DNA from: CAZCTC01 sp964501335
Lineage (GTDB): Bacteria; Chloroflexota; Anaerolineae; B4-G1; SLSP01
Length of the DNA: 64,000 nt
Assembly: GCA_964501335.1 (NCBI GenBank)
Contig: CAZCTC010000015.1
Span: forward strand, 62,001-126,000
Direction: 5' to 3'
The notes under the pieces are model-generated. The model searched no databases, was not told the origin of the DNA, and saw only the letters and a list, made by a program, of their open reading frames with translations. Below, one piece after another: positions 26,539-33,984 of the stretch. The position numbers and the translations under genes were made by a program. The stretch's first letter is position 1, and every line of letters begins with the position of its first letter.

Positions 26539-28356
26539 ATGAACCGGATTTTGATGGTTATTCTGGGGGTGACGGGATTGTTGTTGGGGGCGATGCTGGG
26601 GGTGGTATGGCAGATAGGCCCTCAATTAGATCAGCGGTTTGTCCCCGGGGTCTGGATCTGGAATACGGCCGTGGGCGGGATGACTCAGACTGAAGCGGAA
26701 ACGGCAGTCAGTCAGGGCTTTGCCTTACAGGAACCCCGGATTATTCTGGTCGGCCCGGGTAATCAACGCTGGCAGGCCTCTCCGGCCGATTTTGGGATGG
26801 AACTGGATCACGGTGGGACTTTACGACATGCTTATGCCGTGGGCCATACCGGGCAGGGTGTCACGCCCTGGTTGGAGCGGCTGACGGTGATGGTGCGCGG
26901 TGAAGTCGTGGCACCGGTCTTTTCGTGGAATCAGGAGCGGGCCCGGCAGCGTTTAACGGCGCTGGCCGCCGAGCTGGATCAGCCGGCCCGGGATGCGGGG
27001 ATACGGATGGAGAGCGGCTCGTTGGTGCTGGTTGAAGGGGTGTCCGGGCAGCAGATGGATGTGACGGCTACGCTGGCCTTGCTGACGCCGATCCTGCGCA
27101 ATCCTCCGGGCGGGGCCGTGGAGATCCCGTTGGTGATGCATTCTCTGCCGCCGCGGATCACCGATGATGAGGCGACCCGGGCGATGGGGGTGGCCAGGAC
27201 GATCCTGGAGAAGCCGTTGACTTTGTTGATCAGCCATCCCTTGCAGAACGATCCGGGGCCCTGGGTGTTGACTCAGGATGTGCTGGCGCAAATGTTGGTG
27301 ATCCGGGTGGATGAAAAATCTGTATGGGTGGGGCTGGATGAGCAGGCTTTGACCCGTTTTCTTGATCCGCTGGCCCTGGGCTTGCGCCGGGAGGCGGTCG
27401 ATGCGCGCTTCCATTTTGATCCGGCGGCGGGGGCCTGGGCTCCGGTCAAGGCCAGTGCAGTCGGGCGGGAGCTGGATATGGCGGCCAGTGTGGCGCAGAT
27501 CAATCAGATGGTGCAGACGGGAGAGCATTTTGTGCCGTTGGTTTTGAAAGAGATCCAGCCACGGTATTCCGATTCGGTTGTGGCGGCAGATCTGGGGATT
27601 AAAGAGCTGGTGGCGACCGGCGAGTCTTATTTCACCGGATCTTCGTCTTCGCGCGATAAGAATATTCGGGTAGGAACGACGCAGTTTGACGGCGTGATTA
27701 TTGCGCCGGGGCAGACCTTTTCCTTTAACGAATACCTGGGCGATGTCACCCCGGAGCGGGGGTACGATGAGTCTTATGTGATCATTGGGAATCGCACCGT
27801 GCCGGGGGTAGGTGGGGGGATCTGTCAGGTGGCGACGACGGTCTTCCGCGCCGCTTTCTTTGCCGGATTTCCCATTGTGGAACGCTGGGCGCATGCCTAT
27901 CGGGTGGGGTATTACGAACTGGGGGGCTTTGGTCCGGGCTTCGATGCTACGATCTATTCTCCGCTGGTCGATTTCCGGTTCACCAACGATACGCCTTACC
28001 ATCTGTTGATTCAGACGGAAGTCGATACGGCTCACAACCGGCTGCGGTTTTACTTTTACAGCACCTCAATGGGGCGGACGGTCGAGCAGATCGGGCCGGA
28101 GTGGGGCGATCCCGAGCCGGCCGGGGCGCCGATCTATGAGTTCGATTCGACCTTGCCGGCGGGGAGTGTGCGACAGCTGGAGACCGCTCACAGCGGGCTC
28201 AGTGCGGTTTTAAAGCGGGTGGTGAAGGATGCGGCAGGAAATATCCTCTATCAGGATCGTTTTGTGAGCCATTTTGTGCCCTGGGCGGCGCGCTTCCGGT
28301 ATGGGCCGGATTACATTCCGCCGGCCGATGCGGTTATCGTCACGCCGCAGCCGTAA
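26539..28356 (+). CDS. VanW-family protein with peptidoglycan-binding-like repeats
   Basis: 605 residues from the second of two adjacent ATGs, which is better spaced from AAGGGGG. An N-terminal signal-anchor (residues 2-24) places it outside the membrane. Two putative peptidoglycan-binding-type (PG_binding_4-like) domains cover about residues 60-360. The VanW domain lies at about 390-505, with GQTFSFNEYLG, VPGVGGGICQVATTVFRA and ERWAHAYRVGYY. A beta-rich tail follows. VanW was named from vancomycin-resistance clusters, but most genomic copies are not resistance genes and the biochemical role is unknown. Neighbouring murA supports a cell-wall function. The gene ends at an R1 repeat and a bidirectional terminator. 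Confidence 0.88.
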   Translation: MNRILMVILGVTGLLLGAMLGVVWQIGPQLDQRFVPGVWIWNTAVGGMTQTEAETAVSQGFALQEPRIILVGPGNQRWQASPADFGMELDHGGTLRHAYAVGHTGQGVTPWLERLTVMVRGEVVAPVFSWNQERARQRLTALAAELDQPARDAGIRMESGSLVLVEGVSGQQMDVTATLALLTPILRNPPGGAVEIPLVMHSLPPRITDDEATRAMGVARTILEKPLTLLISHPLQNDPGPWVLTQDVLAQMLVIRVDEKSVWVGLDEQALTRFLDPLALGLRREAVDARFHFDPAAGAWAPVKASAVGRELDMAASVAQINQMVQTGEHFVPLVLKEIQPRYSDSVVAADLGIKELVATGESYFTGSSSSRDKNIRVGTTQFDGVIIAPGQTFSFNEYLGDVTPERGYDESYVIIGNRTVPGVGGGICQVATTVFRAAFFAGFPIVERWAHAYRVGYYELGGFGPGFDATIYSPLVDFRFTNDTPYHLLIQTEVDTAHNRLRFYFYSTSMGRTVEQIGPEWGDPEPAGAPIYEFDSTLPAGSVRQLETAHSGLSAVLKRVVKDAAGNILYQDRFVSHFVPWAARFRYGPDYIPPADAVIVTPQP

Positions 28357-28381
28357 AGATATCCATCGATAAAAAATTCTG

Positions 28382-28530
28382 ACCTGTACGGTTAGCCCGG
28401 AAAGGCGGGAGAACGAAGTCCCTGTTTTTGCGCGCATTCTTAGGCGCGCAAAAACAGGGATAAAAAACTCTCTCTGTCGCGTAGTATCCAGCGCGGCGTT
28501 TTTTACGGGCAGGTATCTGTTGCGGGACGT
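28382..28530 (+). repeat. R1 interspersed repeat, copy 2 (forward)
   Basis: Begins CTGTACGGTTAGCCCGGAAA and ends TTGCGGGACG. The central hairpin is 16 bp (28420-28435 with 28444-28459) with a stem GCGCGC not used elsewhere. The conserved AAAAAACTCTCTCTG and CCAGCGCGGCG blocks follow. It lies just after vanW. Confidence 0.75.
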
Positions 28531-28574
28531 AAAAGCTGTTTCTAATTCATATTAATGAACGGCCGCACAGGTAG

Positions 28575-28614
28575 AAAAATTCGCGCTCCGCCAAAGGCGG
28601 AGCGCGAATTTTTT
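28575..28614. terminator. bidirectional terminator between convergent genes
   Basis: AAAAATTCGCGCTCCGCC (28575-28592) pairs with its perfect complement ending at 28613, loop AAA. A-run before and T-run after make it work on both strands. It separates vanW (plus) from the membrane protein gene ending at 28629 (minus). Confidence 0.85.
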
Positions 28615-28628
28615 ATCGATGAAATTAT

Positions 28629-29669
28629 TTATTGCTTGACCCAGGCGCGCAGCTCGATGCTGACTTTTTGGAAGAAGCTGTTCGGGGGCAGGTTGCCCTG
28701 AGCATATTCAGCTGTTTTGACATAGGCCCGGATGCGCAGGGCTGTGGTTTCCAACACGATTTCCGTTCCGGGTTGAACCTTGACCACATCGCCTTTGGGG
28801 GCCAGTTTGCTGTGCATATTGGGATCGACGAAGGCATATTCGCTGGCCAGTACGGTCGTTACCGTGCGGATATCGCTCTTGTCGAAAAGCCAGACTTCGA
28901 AGGCGGTGATTTTCTTGGGGTCGCCGATGCCGATCGATTCGGAAACGCCGACGCCGCACTCGCCCAGGAAGTCGGGGCCTACTTCAATGCTGAAGGAGGG
29001 GTCAAAATAGTCATCGCCTAAAACATAAGAGGCGGTGAAAGCCGTTACTGGAGGGGTAGTCTCACCGGCAGCACGCATTTCCTCGGTCGGTTCGGCATCG
29101 ATCACCGGAACGCCATAGGCCTCAGAGGCGGCCGATTTGGTGCCGGTGCGGCGGCCCATGAGGCGGGTCACCAGGAAGAAAATTCCGGCAACGGCGGCTA
29201 AGATGAGCAAGCCCAATCCACAGAGAGGGAGGATATTGGATGTGGGGACCGGTTCCGGTGCTGCAACGAGAGCCAGGACCGTTTGTGAATCTTGCTGGAA
29301 GAGAACCGTGCGCATCTGGGTCAGTTCCTGTTGCCGGGTAGGATCCGCGTTGACGATTGCGGCCTCGATATCTTTATAGAGCTGGCTGGGATTTTTGATC
29401 CAGGGGTTGCCGGAGGGCATATCCAGGCCCAGCAGATTCTGGGCGGTTGCCAGATCTCCGTTGGTTTGGGCGTAGCGATCGGCTACCATATACAGGTATT
29501 GTTCCTGGAAATCGCTACGGAGATAGGCGGGAGATTGATTGGTGATTTCCAGAGGGGCGATCATCCAACCAATAATCAGGCCAAGGGCCAAACCCGCAAC
29601 AATGCCAACGCCGAGGGTCAATTTAATTTTATGTTTTTCTACGAAAAAGAGAATACTGGCTAAATTCAT
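28629..29669 (-). CDS. two-TM membrane protein of unknown function
   Basis: 346 residues. The start MNLASILFF at 29669 has AAGGGGG upstream; the frame extends further upstream but only through R1 repeat DNA and lacks a start site there. Hydrophobic segments lie at about residues 15-40 (LTLGVGIVAGLALGLIIGW) and 140-165 (LPLCGLGLLILAAVAGIFF). Between them is a helical extracytoplasmic region with DLATAQNLLGLD. The C-terminal half is a soluble beta-rich domain (GDDYFDPSFSIE ... ITAFEVWLFDKSDIRTV). No known family is recognised. It is convergent with vanW and monocistronic. Confidence 0.7.
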   Translation of the reverse strand: MNLASILFFVEKHKIKLTLGVGIVAGLALGLIIGWMIAPLEITNQSPAYLRSDFQEQYLYMVADRYAQTNGDLATAQNLLGLDMPSGNPWIKNPSQLYKDIEAAIVNADPTRQQELTQMRTVLFQQDSQTVLALVAAPEPVPTSNILPLCGLGLLILAAVAGIFFLVTRLMGRRTGTKSAASEAYGVPVIDAEPTEEMRAAGETTPPVTAFTASYVLGDDYFDPSFSIEVGPDFLGECGVGVSESIGIGDPKKITAFEVWLFDKSDIRTVTTVLASEYAFVDPNMHSKLAPKGDVVKVQPGTEIVLETTALRIRAYVKTAEYAQGNLPPNSFFQKVSIELRAWVKQ

Positions 29670-30244
29670 TTGCAACCCCCTTGCCGATGGTGAGGTACGT
29701 ACATCCACACCAAAGGGTACCACAACTTTCTGCTCTTTGCAAGTCGGGCACATTTTTATAGTTTTTTTCCAACCTGTGCGGTTAACGTCCCGCAAACGAT
29801 TTTCGTTCGGCTTGATGCGACGCGCTGGAGGGGGGAGGATATTTTTTTGTTGTGTTTTCGCGGGCTTCAGAAAGCCCGCGAAAACATAGGCTTTTTCCCA
29901 GACAAATTGCCCGGGCCGACGTTGTGTGGTCAGCGTTTTAGTGCCCCGCAAAAGGCTTTCGTGCGGCTTGATGCGACGCGCTGGAGGGGGGAGGATATTT
30001 TTTGTTATGTTTTCGCGGGCTTCAGAAAGCCCGCGAAAACATAGGCTTTTTCCCAGACAAATTGCCCGGGCCGACGTTGTGTGGTCAGCGTTTTAGTGCC
30101 CCGCAAAAGGCTTTCGTGCGGCTTGATGCGACGCGCTGGAGGGGGGAGGATATTTTTTGTCAGGCTTTTTTCCAGACTAACCACCCGGGCGGGTTTTTGG
30201 GTGCGGTTTTTGTCAAAGCGGGTATAATCCTCTGCGGAGGCGTT
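29670..30244. other. 575-bp spacer filled by tandem R1 repeats
   Basis: Divergent spacer between the membrane protein gene and the O-antigen-ligase-like gene. Most of it is the R1 array at 29786-30190. A TATAAT at 30223-30228, without a well-spaced -35 box, precedes the plus-strand gene. Open frames inside (for example 29847-30044) encode only translated repeat and are not genes. Confidence 0.7.
29786..30190 (-). repeat. tandem array of three R1 copies (reverse), third without hairpin
   Basis: Three head-to-tail R1 units with period 155-156 (the GGCTTGATGCG block starts at 29809, 29965 and 30120). Units 1 and 2 are nearly identical, including the hairpin stem CGCGGGCTT/AAGCCCGCG. Unit 3 has the same flanks but lacks the whole hairpin: GATATTTTTTGT joins directly to CAGGCTTTTTTCCAGACTAA. 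This is the clearest evidence that the hairpin is a discrete segment of the element. Confidence 0.8.
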
Positions 30245-31720
30245 ATGGGTATCAATCTAGAGGTTATTCGGGAATTCTGGATCAGGCAGCCCCGCTGGTT
30301 GCTATGGTTGGCTGTTTTGCTGGCCGTGGGCGGCGGCGGATTGGGGTTGGGCTGGCTGGTGGTGAAGGTCGGTCCTATTCCTGTGGCGGCTTTGATCCTC
30401 GGTATGGGCTATCTGGTCTGGACTCTTTACGATTTGGAGATTGCCTATTGGGGGGTGGTAGGCGTGGTGATGCTCCTGCCGTTTGCCTCCTTGCCGATCC
30501 AGATCGGTTTCAAGCCGACTTTCCTGGATGGGGCTTTAGGGATGCTCTTTGCGGCCTGGCTGGCTCCGATCGCTTTGAATCGGGAGCAACGGTGGGTTTT
30601 GACCCCGCTGGGGGGGCCGGTGCTGGTCTTTTTGTTTCTGGCGATCGGCTCTTTTGTGGCCGGCCTTTCGCATTCGGCGGTGACTTCCTATATTCTGCGG
30701 CACTTTGCCGAAGTTCTGCTCAGTATTGCGCTTTTCTTCCTCATTGTGAACACGGTGCAGGAGGTGGGGCGGTTGGAGCGGCTTTTGCGGATGGTAATTT
30801 TGGGGGCGGCGGCTGCGGCCGGGATTGGAATCGTGCTTTATTTTCTGCCCGACGAGTTGACCATCCGGATTCTTTCGGTTCTGGGGCGATTCGGCTATCC
30901 GACCGGCGATGCGGTGTTGCGTTTCATTATGGACGATCCGGCGCAGATGCAGCGGGCAACTTCGACTTCGATCGATCCCAATGTGCTGGGGAGTTTGCTC
31001 AATGTGACGGCCGTTATTGCCGTGGTGCAGTGGTTTTCAGAGAAGCCGGTGCTGCCGCGCTGGATACTTGGACCGGCGACGCTGGTGATCGGCCTCTGTT
31101 TGGGGTTGACGATTTCCCGGGGATCGTTCCTGGGGATGGGGATGGCGGTGGCGGCCGTCGGCGTGTTGCGATATCGAAAGCTGTTGCCGTTGCTGGCGGT
31201 AGGAGGAATTCTCTTTTTGGTGTTGCCCTGGACTCAGGACTATGTGGCCCATTTTATTGCCGGCGCGCAGGGACAGGATCTTTCCATGCAAATGCGCTTC
31301 GGCGAATACAAAGATGCCTTAATTCTGATCAGCCGTTATCCCATTTTGGGGGTGGGTTTTTCAGGGGCTCCCGATATCGATACCTATATCGGGGTTTCTA
31401 ATTTATATCTGTTGATTGCCGAAGAGATGGGTCTGGTGGGGCTGGCTTCCTTCCTTACCGTCCTGGGGGTGCTTTTCTGGCGCTGGTGGACCCGGCGGGA
31501 AGTGGCCCGGACGATGACGCGGTTGGAGGCGATCTGGTATGGGTTGCATATGGCCATTCTCGGCGGGTTGATCGGAGGGGTGATGGATCATTACTTCTTC
31601 AGTCTGGATTTCCACAATTCGGTGACGATTTTCTGGATGTTGATCGGATTGGCGACGGCAGCGACTCAGTTGATCGATGTCGAAGCGAAGCAGGCGGAAG
31701 ATCATGGTGCGGTGGCTTAA
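30245..31720 (+). CDS. O-antigen ligase / Wzy-type polytopic membrane protein
   Basis: 491 residues from ATG 30245 (GCGGAGG upstream). The protein has about 12 hydrophobic segments and a larger extracytoplasmic loop near residues 355-400 containing MQMRFGEYKDALILISRYP and GVGFSGAPDIDTY. That arrangement and the S-R-G-S segment (LTISRGSFLG) are typical of the WaaL/Wzy superfamily, which join or polymerise glycans on a lipid carrier at the outer face of the membrane. The exact glycan cannot be told. The stop overlaps the start of the following lipoprotein gene by 17 bases, so the two are translationally coupled. Confidence 0.8.
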   Translation: MGINLEVIREFWIRQPRWLLWLAVLLAVGGGGLGLGWLVVKVGPIPVAALILGMGYLVWTLYDLEIAYWGVVGVVMLLPFASLPIQIGFKPTFLDGALGMLFAAWLAPIALNREQRWVLTPLGGPVLVFLFLAIGSFVAGLSHSAVTSYILRHFAEVLLSIALFFLIVNTVQEVGRLERLLRMVILGAAAAAGIGIVLYFLPDELTIRILSVLGRFGYPTGDAVLRFIMDDPAQMQRATSTSIDPNVLGSLLNVTAVIAVVQWFSEKPVLPRWILGPATLVIGLCLGLTISRGSFLGMGMAVAAVGVLRYRKLLPLLAVGGILFLVLPWTQDYVAHFIAGAQGQDLSMQMRFGEYKDALILISRYPILGVGFSGAPDIDTYIGVSNLYLLIAEEMGLVGLASFLTVLGVLFWRWWTRREVARTMTRLEAIWYGLHMAILGGLIGGVMDHYFFSLDFHNSVTIFWMLIGLATAATQLIDVEAKQAEDHGAVA

Positions 31721-32717
31721 ATGGTTATGGCTAGGGGTGGCGGTCGGATTGTTGATCGGTTGCGCCGGCCCTGCGGTTGAATTACCCGCCGGGGAGCTCT
31801 ATTTTCTACGGCGGGGCGATATGGACTGGACGTTGGTAGCGATGGCTTCCGACGGGACCGAGACGGTGGTGCGGGCGGGGATCGACGATTATGCCCTGGG
31901 GCCCCGGCTGGCCGTGGTGTTGAACGATGAAACGACGGTGGCTTTTGGGGATGGGGACCGATTGGAGACGCTTGCAACCTGTGCATCGCCCTGTCGGACG
32001 CTTTCCTGGTCGCCGGATGGTCGATGGCTTCTATGGACGGAAGGGGGCGGCACACAGGCCGATCTTTATGTGAGGGAACACCTTACAGGGCAGATTCAGG
32101 CCGCAGGCAGGGTCTGGAGTGTGCCGGTCTGGTCTCCTGAGGGAGGCCGGATCGCCTATACGGGAAAAGGTGGTCTGATCGTCCTGGATGTGGAGCAGGG
32201 GACAACCGCGACGGTTGCGCTGGAATTCCAGGGGCCGCCGGCCTGGAATCCCGACGGGCAAAATCTGGCGCTGGTGTTAGATAACGGTTCCGTGGTGCAG
32301 GTCCAGCCGGGACAGACCTTTCCTGTGCCGCTGGCGCTGCCGGATGGGCGTTCGCTTATCGATGAAGTAGCCTGGAATCCTTCCGGCGCTGAGCTGGCGG
32401 TGTTGCGGGTACGTTATACCCCACCAGCTGAGGATGAAGATTCGGCAGGTGTGCATGAAGAGATCGGGGCCGAGACTTTAGGGGCTCAGCCCTGGTTGTT
32501 GTCGGTGGCCGACGGGCAGTGGCGGGCTTTGCCGGGAGATCCGGCGGCGGTTTTTGCCCATCTGGCCTGGGCCCCCGATGGAAAACGGCTGGCGATGGTG
32601 CGGATGCCGATCGGGACTGTCGATCCGGAGCCGGAAATCTGGATTGTGGATGTGTCGCAGGGGAGTGTGGTGAAGAAGATCCCGGGAGCCGTGACACCCT
32701 TCTGGGGAGTAAAATAA
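31704..32717 (+). CDS. TolB/WD40-like beta-propeller lipoprotein
   Basis: 337 residues from ATG 31704, overlapping the end of the ligase-like gene. The lipobox is GLLIGC with Cys20. At least five blades are recognisable by the W-S-P-D-G motif: LSWSPDGRWLLW, PVWSPEGGRIAY, PAWNPDGQNLAL, VAWNPSGAELAV and LAWAPDGKRLAM. This matches the PD40/TolB-type propeller. The protein should be membrane-anchored outside the cell. It has no catalytic motif; a binding or scaffold role near the glycan ligase is inference from context. Confidence 0.82.
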   Translation: MVRWLKWLWLGVAVGLLIGCAGPAVELPAGELYFLRRGDMDWTLVAMASDGTETVVRAGIDDYALGPRLAVVLNDETTVAFGDGDRLETLATCASPCRTLSWSPDGRWLLWTEGGGTQADLYVREHLTGQIQAAGRVWSVPVWSPEGGRIAYTGKGGLIVLDVEQGTTATVALEFQGPPAWNPDGQNLALVLDNGSVVQVQPGQTFPVPLALPDGRSLIDEVAWNPSGAELAVLRVRYTPPAEDEDSAGVHEEIGAETLGAQPWLLSVADGQWRALPGDPAAVFAHLAWAPDGKRLAMVRMPIGTVDPEPEIWIVDVSQGSVVKKIPGAVTPFWGVK

Positions 32718-32728
32718 AAAGCGTTCCC

Positions 32729-32756
32729 TTGCCCTTTCAGTAGGTTTAGGTATACT
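32729..32756 (+). promoter_or_regulatory. promoter of dnaN
   Basis: TTGCCC (32729-32734) and TATACT (32751-32756) with a 16-base spacer, 34 bases before the dnaN ATG. The -10 box overlaps a short palindrome, GTATACTTGGTATAC, which could be an operator. Confidence 0.6.
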
Positions 32757-32790
32757 TGGTATACGATCCGACCTTTTCAGGAGGCCCTCA

Positions 32791-33906
32791 ATGAGACTCT
32801 CTTGCCTGCAGGAAAACCTTTCCAAAGGACTCAGCCTGGTGGGGCGGGCCGTCCCTTCTCGCACGGTGATGCCGGTGCTGACAAATGTGCTGTTAGCGAC
32901 CGATCATGGGCAGCTGAAGTTGGCGGCCATGAATATGGAATTGAGCATTGTACATTGGGTTGGCGCGCGGGTGGAGTTGGAGGGGGCGTTGACGGTGCCG
33001 GCGCGGAATTTTATCGATCTGGTGAATTCACTTCCCCCCGATCAGGTCAATCTGGATATGGATGCGGCGACGCTGTCGCTGGCTCTGCGCTGCGGTTCGG
33101 TCCGGGCGGTTTTCCGCGGGATTGCAGCGGAAGAGTTCCCGGCGATTCCTAATCCAGGGGAAGGGGATGGGGTTTCGGTCGAGGCGGGCGATTTGCGCCG
33201 GGGGTTGAGTCTGGTGACTTTCGCTTCGGCCAGCGATGAAAGCAACCGGGTGTTGACCGGGGTGCTGGCGGAGTTCGACGGTGACTATTTGACGATGGCG
33301 GCGGCGGACGGTTACCGACTGGCTGTCTGTAAGACGCCGTTGATCCATCCGGTAACGCATCCTTTCAGCGTGATTATCCCTTCGCGGGCCCTGGCTGAGC
33401 TGGCCCGGATTCTTTCAGGATCGGAAGAGCCGGTGACGGTGGCGACCAGCTGGACGCACAATCAGACGCTTTTCCGGTTGAAAGAAACGGTTTTGAATAC
33501 GCAGCTGATCGACGGGAATTTCCCGGACATTCGCCGGATTATTCCTGCTGAGAGCAAGACGGTGGTTACCATTGGGCGTGAGGAATGGTTGCAGGCCTGT
33601 AAGCGGGCGGCGATCTTTGCCCGTGACGGCTCCAACATCGTTAAACTGAGCGTTTCAAGCGAGGAGATGACGGTTTCGGCGGCTTCGGCGGAATACGGCG
33701 AAGGGGCCACGAGTCTTTCGGTCAGTGTTACCGGCAACCCGTTGGAGATCGCCTTTAATGTGCGCTTCCTGATCGATGTGCTTTCGGCGTTGGATGTGCC
33801 TCAGGTGACGCTGGGGATGAATGAACCGAACCGGCCCGGTTTGATTCGTGCGGTTGGCGATGATGCTTTCACGTACGTTGTTATGCCTATGCATCTTGGT
33901 CGGTAA
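32791..33906 (+). CDS. dnaN: DNA polymerase III beta subunit (sliding clamp)
   Basis: 371 residues, normal length for the bacterial clamp. Three repeated clamp domains are visible. The N-terminus MRLSCLQENLSKGLSLVGRA, the second-domain signature (VTFASASDESNRVLTGVLAEF and AADGYRLAV) and the C-terminus YVVMPMHLGR are diagnostic; the usual end is MPMRL, so the last residues are slightly extended. It forms a ring dimer holding the replicative polymerase on DNA. AGGAGG precedes the ATG. dnaA, recF and gyrB are not adjacent, so this is not the classic origin-proximal cluster. Confidence 0.95.
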   Translation: MRLSCLQENLSKGLSLVGRAVPSRTVMPVLTNVLLATDHGQLKLAAMNMELSIVHWVGARVELEGALTVPARNFIDLVNSLPPDQVNLDMDAATLSLALRCGSVRAVFRGIAAEEFPAIPNPGEGDGVSVEAGDLRRGLSLVTFASASDESNRVLTGVLAEFDGDYLTMAAADGYRLAVCKTPLIHPVTHPFSVIIPSRALAELARILSGSEEPVTVATSWTHNQTLFRLKETVLNTQLIDGNFPDIRRIIPAESKTVVTIGREEWLQACKRAAIFARDGSNIVKLSVSSEEMTVSAASAEYGEGATSLSVSVTGNPLEIAFNVRFLIDVLSALDVPQVTLGMNEPNRPGLIRAVGDDAFTYVVMPMHLGR

Positions 33907-33937
33907 TTTTTACGTTTTGCGATAAGTCTGGCTTGCG

Positions 33938-33971
33938 ATCCTCCCCTGTCGTCTTGACGTCAGGGGAGGAT
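33938..33971 (+). terminator. perfect hairpin between dnaN and Lon-like gene
   Basis: ATCCTCCCCTG (33938-33948) pairs with CAGGGGAGGAT (33961-33971), and inside it CGTC pairs with GACG. Only two T residues follow, so termination would be weak. It may reduce read-through from dnaN into the protease gene that starts 13 bases later. Confidence 0.5.
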
Positions 33972-33984
33972 TTGGAGTCTAAGG

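Noticed and set aside
29847..30044. Small frames starting MLCFRGLQKARENIGFF in spacers
   Set aside because: They are translations of the R1 repeat and occur wherever R1 lies in that orientation. No ribosome binding sites.
29786..30190. CRISPR-like array
   Set aside because: The period is about 155 bp, there are only three units, the units are repeated along their whole length and no spacers or cas genes exist.
30304..31401. Alternative plus frame inside the O-antigen-ligase-like gene
   Set aside because: Gly-rich product without membrane helices; the other frame has a proper start, ribosome binding site and polytopic pattern.
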